Source: CAIKBL01 sp964555355
Lineage (GTDB): Bacteria > Pseudomonadota > Gammaproteobacteria > Ga0077536
Assembly: GCA_964555355.1 (NCBI GenBank)
Contig: CAZKRY010000006.1
Span: 248,001 to 312,000 of the forward strand
DNA length: 64,000 nt
Direction of reading: 5' to 3'
Part shown: positions 59,922 to 64,000 of the stretch, piece after piece
Layout: each line of letters begins with the position of its first letter
How positions within the stretch are numbered: position 1 is the first letter of the stretch
Translations under genes and position numbers: made by a program
The notes under the pieces: generated by a model
The model's database searches: none
What the model was told of the DNA's origin: nothing
Seen by the model: the letters and a program-made list of their open reading frames with translations, nothing else

Positions 59922-60884
59922 ATGAATGACCAGAACGACCCCGCGAGCCGACCGGCTACCCCTGGCTCGACTTGGGACGCGGAGCTTGCGCGCAGTTTCG
60001 CGCTGGAAGCCTTACGCGAGCAACGTGCGGCACGGCGTTGGGGCATATTTTTTAAGCTACTGGCATTTGCCTACGTCGCCGCTTTCTTGGCCTTGTCACT
60101 TCCACGAACCTGGATGTCCGGCAAATTGAGTACGGACAAAGTGACCGCGTTAATCGATGTCCAAGGCATCATCGCGGAAGATGCACCCGCCAGTGCAGAT
60201 AATCTGGTGACCGGGCTGCGCGCCGCGTTTGAAGACGAGCAAACGGCCGGCATTATTGTGCGCATCAACAGTCCAGGCGGGAGTCCTGTCCAAGCCGGCT
60301 ACGTCAATGACGAAATTTATCGCTTGAAAGCCGAGTACCCGAATAAGAAGGTTTATGCCGTCATCCAAGACATTTGCGCCTCAGGCGGGTATTACATCGC
60401 GGCCGCCGCCGATGAAATCTATGCGGACAAGGGCAGCATCGTCGGCTCGATTGGCGTGCGAATGGATAGCTTCGGCTTTGTCGACGCGCTGCAAAAGCTC
60501 GGCGTTGAGCGGCGCTTGTTAACCGCAGGCGAGCACAAAGGATTTTTAGACCCATTCCTGCCGCTCGATAGTAAGGAAGTGAGTCACGTCACCGGGTTGT
60601 TGGGTGAAATCCACGAGCAGTTCATCGCTATCGTCAAACGGGGCCGCGGCGATCGCTTGAAACCCGAACCCGATATGTTTAGTGGCTTAGTGTGGACGGG
60701 CGAACGCGCGAAAGCGCTCGGTTTGGTTGATGGATTGGGTTCGGCGGGCTATGTCGCGCGCGAAATCATCAAGGCTGAGGAAATCGTCGACTTTACCCCG
60801 CAGGAAGACGTGCTTTCGCAGGTATCACGCCGCTTCGGTGCCAGCTTGCGTCTCGCACTACGCGAATGGACTCTCGGCTGGTAG
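59922..60884 (+). CDS. S49 family signal peptide peptidase (SppA-type)
   Basis: 320 aa, the short (36K-like) form of SppA. A cytoplasmic start is followed by one membrane helix (about 43-62) and a periplasmic catalytic domain: INSPGGSPVQAG, catalytic Ser154 in DICASGGYYIA, and catalytic Lys206 in AGEHKGFLDPF. It digests cleaved signal peptides. I start at the ATG at 59922, with GGAG seven bases upstream; a TTG two codons earlier overlaps it. It lies 17 bp after rluC and overlaps the convergent maf gene by 27 bp. Confidence 0.88.
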   Translation: MNDQNDPASRPATPGSTWDAELARSFALEALREQRAARRWGIFFKLLAFAYVAAFLALSLPRTWMSGKLSTDKVTALIDVQGIIAEDAPASADNLVTGLRAAFEDEQTAGIIVRINSPGGSPVQAGYVNDEIYRLKAEYPNKKVYAVIQDICASGGYYIAAAADEIYADKGSIVGSIGVRMDSFGFVDALQKLGVERRLLTAGEHKGFLDPFLPLDSKEVSHVTGLLGEIHEQFIAIVKRGRGDRLKPEPDMFSGLVWTGERAKALGLVDGLGSAGYVAREIIKAEEIVDFTPQEDVLSQVSRRFGASLRLALREWTLGW

Positions 60885-61478
60885 CGGGGGCAACGGCGCA
60901 ACGCCCAAGCGCTCTAAATGCGTCACGAGCGCGATCAAAGGTAATCCGATGAGTGCCGTCGGATCTGCGCTCTCGATTCGCGCCAACAAGGCAATTCCAA
61001 GACCCTCGCATTTAAATGCACCGGCACAGTCAATCGGCTTTTCTAGCGCGAGGTAACGCTCGATGGTGAAGGCCGTTAACTTGCGAAACGTGACCACACT
61101 GGTCGTTACCGACATCTCCTGCGCCCCCGTTGGCGCGCGCACGCAAAGGCTCGTATAGAAAGTGAGCGTCCGACCGCTCGCCGCTGCCAGTTGTGCCCGT
61201 GCGCTCTCTATGCTCCCGGGTTTGCTTACGAACTCGCCGTCCCGCACGAGTAGTTGGTCGCTCGCAATGATGAGGCCCGAAGGATACTTTTCAGCCACTT
61301 TTAGCGCCTTGGCGCCGGCTAGTCTAATCACCGCCTGAGCGGCGGATTCCTCCGGCAGCGTCGATTCATCGATGTCCGGCGAGACGCTCGAAAACGGCAA
61401 TCGCAAACGTGCCAAGAGTTCCCGCCGGTAGGGAGAGGACGAGGCAAGAATCAAGGGAGGAGGGGCCTCTATTGGCAT
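60858..61478 (-). CDS. Maf/YceF-like nucleoside triphosphate pyrophosphatase
   Basis: 206 aa. The N-terminus LILASSSPYRRELLARL, the IIASDQLLVRDGE motif, SKPGSIESARAQLAAASGRT and the CAGAFKCEGLG segment place it in the YceF branch of Maf proteins, which hydrolyse modified nucleotides such as 7-methyl-GTP and so act in housecleaning. This is the subgroup usually linked to yceD-rpmF-plsX, and it is divergent from yceD here, the same arrangement as in E. coli. Start at ATG 61478. Confidence 0.88.
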   Translation of the reverse strand: MPIEAPPPLILASSSPYRRELLARLRLPFSSVSPDIDESTLPEESAAQAVIRLAGAKALKVAEKYPSGLIIASDQLLVRDGEFVSKPGSIESARAQLAAASGRTLTFYTSLCVRAPTGAQEMSVTTSVVTFRKLTAFTIERYLALEKPIDCAGAFKCEGLGIALLARIESADPTALIGLPLIALVTHLERLGVAPLPPLPAESPFA

Positions 61479-61516
61479 AAAGTTCTCTGCATTAGGACGC
61501 CAATTTGCGAGAAGGT

Positions 61517-61545
61517 CTTTTGATTTCAGCGACTTTCCGTATACT
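61517..61545 (+). promoter_or_regulatory. Likely promoter of yceD-rpmF-plsX-fabD
   Basis: A good -10 box TATACT (61540-61545) lies 11 bp before the yceD ATG. The -35 is ambiguous: CTTTTG (61517-61522) gives a 17-bp spacer, and TTGATT (61520-61525) gives only 14. The transcript would have a very short leader. Confidence 0.4.
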
Positions 61546-61556
61546 ACGCGCCGCCG

Positions 61557-62069
61557 ATGACGCTTACTTTACCCGCTCAAGTCGACGCCCGGCGCCTCGC
61601 CGTCCAAGCGTCTCATATTTTCGGGGAGATTCCAGCCAGCGCACTTTCTCGTGTGAGCGGGATGTATAGCGACGTGGCGCCGGCGAGCGCATCGTTGCGG
61701 TTTAGCATGAATGCCGCACGTGGTGTAGTGGTGGCCGGCAACGTGAAAGTGTCATTTAGTGCCGAGTGCCAACGTTGTCTGGAACCGGTGACGATTGTTA
61801 TCGACAACGATTTTGAATTCGAACCCGAGACCGAAGCGGATGTGCAGAGTGGCGTCCTCGCACAGACAAATGACAATGAACTCTGGCTGGATGTCATAGC
61901 GTTATTGGAAGATGAGATATTGCTGGCAAGTCCGATGATCCCCAAGCACGCGCCGGGGACTTGTCGGTTAAGTGAAGCCGCCGACGCGACGGACGCGAAC
62001 GTCGCCCGCAACCCATTCGCGCCGCTCGCGTCGCTGCGCAAGGTAGATGCCGAAGACGCTCCGGAATAG
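61557..62069 (+). CDS. yceD: YceD family protein (DUF177)
   Basis: 170 aa, the DUF177 protein conserved directly before rpmF in most bacteria and linked to 23S rRNA accumulation. A small N-terminal beta domain is followed by a metal-site-like Cys71/Cys74 (AECQRCLEPV) and an acidic middle (FEFEPETEADV) typical of the family; it ends with RNPFAPLASLRKV, a family hallmark. Start ATG at 61557. It is 33 bp upstream of rpmF. Confidence 0.92.
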   Translation: MTLTLPAQVDARRLAVQASHIFGEIPASALSRVSGMYSDVAPASASLRFSMNAARGVVVAGNVKVSFSAECQRCLEPVTIVIDNDFEFEPETEADVQSGVLAQTNDNELWLDVIALLEDEILLASPMIPKHAPGTCRLSEAADATDANVARNPFAPLASLRKVDAEDAPE

Positions 62070-62102
62070 GAGCCTTCGCGATCACGTTTAGGAGAACTGA
62101 AG

Positions 62103-62279
62103 ATGGCCGTTCAACAAGATCGTAAAACTCCGTCCAAGCGCGGCATGCGTCGTTCGCATGACAGCCTCTCGAGCCCCACGCTGTCCGAGGACCCGACGAC
62201 CGGCGAAACTCACCGCCGGCACCATGTCAGCGCGGATGGCTACTATCGCGGTAAACGTGTAGTCGCCGAAAAAGAATAA
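62103..62279 (+). CDS. rpmF: 50S ribosomal protein L32
   Basis: 58 aa. MAVQQDRKTPSKRGMRRSHDSL is the gammaproteobacterial L32 start, followed by the conserved GETHRRHHVSADGYYRGKRVV segment. There are no zinc cysteines, as in many gammaproteobacterial L32 proteins. AGGAG lies nine bases before the ATG. It sits between yceD and plsX, the canonical position. The 87 bp to plsX show no gene. Confidence 0.97.
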   Translation: MAVQQDRKTPSKRGMRRSHDSLSSPTLSEDPTTGETHRRHHVSADGYYRGKRVVAEKE

Positions 62280-62366
62280 AGCGCCCACGGCATTGGTGAT
62301 ATCGACGACTAGCTGCGCGCGTCGCACGGCGCGCACCGCTCGTTTAGCCCGCACGTAGCCCTTCGT

Positions 62367-63389
62367 TTGAATACCTTAATCGCGCTCGATGCGATGGGCG
62401 GCGACCATGGCCCACGAGTTGTGGTGCCAGCCGCCGTCGCTGCATTACAGCGCTATTCTCAGTTGCGACTTATTCTGATTGGCGAACAGGCTGCGTTGGA
62501 CGCGGCAATGCAAGCGGTGCCTAAGGGGCTTGCCGAACGCATTATCGTACGACACGCGGAGCAACGCGTGGAAATGCATGATAAGCCGTCGCTCGTGCTG
62601 CGCAGTAAGCGCGACTCGTCAATGCGTTATGCGATTGACGCCGTCAAGAGCGGCGAAGCCAGCGCGTGTGTCAGCGCTGGCAATACGGGTGCGCTGATGG
62701 CAATCGCGCGCTTTGTCCTTAAGACCCTGCCGGGCATCGATCGGCCGGCGATTTGCGCCATGATGCCTGGGGTTACGCGCACGACTCGCGTGCTCGATCT
62801 CGGTGCGAACGTTGATTCGAGTTCCGAAGAGTTGTTTCGTTTTGCCGTGATGGGCTCCGTGCTCTCGGCGACCATCGATGGTCGCAAAAACCCGAAAGTC
62901 GCTTTATTGAACATCGGCGAAGAGGAAATAAAAGGGAACGACGCGGTCAAGCAGACAGCATTGTTACTAGAGAAGAGCAGTTTGAATTACTGCGGCTTTG
63001 CCGAAGGCAATGATATTTTTGGGGGGAGTTTCGATGTCATCGTCTGTGATGGCTTTGTCGGCAACGTCGCGCTAAAAGCGAGCGAAGGCGTAGCCTCGAT
63101 GCTCGCGCAAATCGCCCGCGGCGAGTTTGAGCGCAGCTGGTGGCGTAAATTCACCGCGTGGTTGGCTGCCCCAAGCCTCCGCAGTTTACGCGCACGCGCC
63201 GATCCCCGGCGGTATAACGGCGCTAGCCTCGTCGGGTTACGCGGGATCGTTGTCAAAAGCCATGGTGGCGCCGATCAGCTGTCATTCGCGCGTGCAATCG
63301 ACGAAGCCGTTCAACAAGTCGAGCAAGCGGTGCCGGAGAAGATAAGCCACATGCTGGAACAGCTTTTGGTTAATCAGCAGGATCATTGA
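62367..63389 (+). CDS. plsX: Phosphate acyltransferase PlsX
   Basis: 340 aa enzyme that makes acyl-phosphate from acyl-ACP for phospholipid synthesis. IALDAMGGDHGPRVVVPAAVAAL starts it, and SAGNTGALMAIARFVLKTLPGIDRPAI, the ANVDSSSEELFRFAVMGS segment and CDGFVGNVALKASEG are conserved. The start is a TTG at 62367, where homology begins; no ATG is in frame nearby and the ribosome site is weak. The stop is followed immediately by the fabD ATG, with no fabH between them. Confidence 0.94.
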   Translation: MNTLIALDAMGGDHGPRVVVPAAVAALQRYSQLRLILIGEQAALDAAMQAVPKGLAERIIVRHAEQRVEMHDKPSLVLRSKRDSSMRYAIDAVKSGEASACVSAGNTGALMAIARFVLKTLPGIDRPAICAMMPGVTRTTRVLDLGANVDSSSEELFRFAVMGSVLSATIDGRKNPKVALLNIGEEEIKGNDAVKQTALLLEKSSLNYCGFAEGNDIFGGSFDVIVCDGFVGNVALKASEGVASMLAQIARGEFERSWWRKFTAWLAAPSLRSLRARADPRRYNGASLVGLRGIVVKSHGGADQLSFARAIDEAVQQVEQAVPEKISHMLEQLLVNQQDH

Positions 63390-64000
63390 ATGAGAAAATT
63401 CGCGTTGGTATTTCCGGGGCAGGGCGCGCAATCGGTTGGCATGGTCAAGGAACTGGCCACGGCCTATCCCAGCGTCAAGGCTCAGTTCGAACGAGCTTGC
63501 GCGGCGGTCGGGGTCGATTTATGGAAACTCGCAAACGAAGGTCCGAGCGAAGACCTTAATCAGACGCGCAACACTCAGCCGGCGCTATTGGCCGCGAGCG
63601 TGGCCATTTGGGAATTATTATCGGCCCGCACCGCATTCGTCCCCGCGCTCGCCGCGGGACATAGTTTTGGTGAGTACTCAGCATTGGTATGCGCCGGCGC
63701 ATTAAGATTCGATGACGCCGCGAAACTAGTCGCGACGCGCGGGCATTTGATGCAAGAAGCAGTACCTGTCGGTGCAGGCGCGATGGCCGCTATTTTAGGC
63801 CTCGATGGCGTGGCAGTCGCGGCAGCGTGTGCCGAGGCGCAAACGGTAGGCGTTGTGGACTGCGCTAATCTCAACGCGCCCGGCCAGGTCGTGATCGCGG
63901 GCACCGCGGCCGCGGTTGCGCGCGCCAGCGAAATTGCGAAAGCGCAAGGAGCCAAAAAAGTCATTCCGCTCTCGGTCAGCGTTCCAGCGCACTGTGGCCT
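63390..64000 (+). CDS. fabD: Malonyl-CoA:ACP transacylase (partial, runs off the window)
   Basis: First 203 codons, open to the right edge. The start MRKFALVFPGQGAQSVGM is the classical FabD N-terminus, with the catalytic Ser92 in AGHSFGEYSALV, the same position as in E. coli, and LNAPGQVVIAGT later. It loads malonate onto ACP for fatty acid elongation. The ATG directly follows the plsX TGA with zero gap. fabH, which normally lies between plsX and fabD, is absent. Confidence 0.95.
   Translation, partial: MRKFALVFPGQGAQSVGMVKELATAYPSVKAQFERACAAVGVDLWKLANEGPSEDLNQTRNTQPALLAASVAIWELLSARTAFVPALAAGHSFGEYSALVCAGALRFDDAAKLVATRGHLMQEAVPVGAGAMAAILGLDGVAVAAACAEAQTVGVVDCANLNAPGQVVIAGTAAAVARASEIAKAQGAKKVIPLSVSVPAHCG

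Overview
This 64 kb window is from a chromosome that looks gammaproteobacterial. The evidence is gene order: rpoE-rseA-rseB-mucD followed by lepA-lepB-rnc-era-recO-pdxJ-acpS, smc-zipA-ligA, rne divergent from rluC, and yceD-rpmF-plsX-fabD. The host has B12-dependent methionine synthase, sigma-E and aerobic aromatic catabolism. I cannot name the species. I found no tRNA, rRNA, CRISPR array, prophage or complete insertion sequence. The first 58 bases hold no recognisable gene.

Left part (1-23,000) is mostly accessory metabolism. It holds an acetamidase/formamidase-type hydrolase divergent from a luciferase-like flavin enzyme, a palindromic repeat element, and cinA. Next comes a small gene that an ordinary gene caller would miss: a SelW/Rdx-type selenoprotein with in-frame UGA (3844-4074) and a matching bacterial SECIS-like hairpin. 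It is followed by pcaHGB-pobA (4-hydroxybenzoate to carboxymuconolactone), a cytochrome P450, and a six-gene minus-strand operon (GST, two-subunit molybdenum hydroxylase, DsbA/FrnE-like protein, hydroxypyruvate isomerase-like protein, truncated globin). After that come a FecR-domain protein, a beta-barrel protein, an ATPase relic beside a perfect 16-bp-arm palindrome, a hot-dog dehydratase pair, a second GST, phosphoribulokinase and an acyl-CoA synthetase.

Middle part (23,000-44,000): a minus-strand run of glycosyltransferase, LAB_N protein, lptF, metH, asnS and acyl-CoA synthetase; a cobalamin adenosyltransferase; a retropepsin-like protease; thrH; gluQRS; queF; smc-zipA-ligA, where LigA lacks its Cys4 zinc finger; a diguanylate cyclase; an SDR; and nadB.

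Right part (44,000-64,000) is core: the sigma-E operon behind a recognisable sigma-E promoter, the lepA to acpS run, prfC, rne with a leader of about 420 nt and a palindrome inside its promoter, rluC, a SppA-type peptidase, maf, and yceD-rpmF-plsX-fabD with fabH missing from its usual slot.

The most interesting item is the UGA-containing SelW-like gene. Next are the zinc-finger-less LigA, the fabH gap, the palindrome within the rne promoter, and several unexplained palindromic elements.
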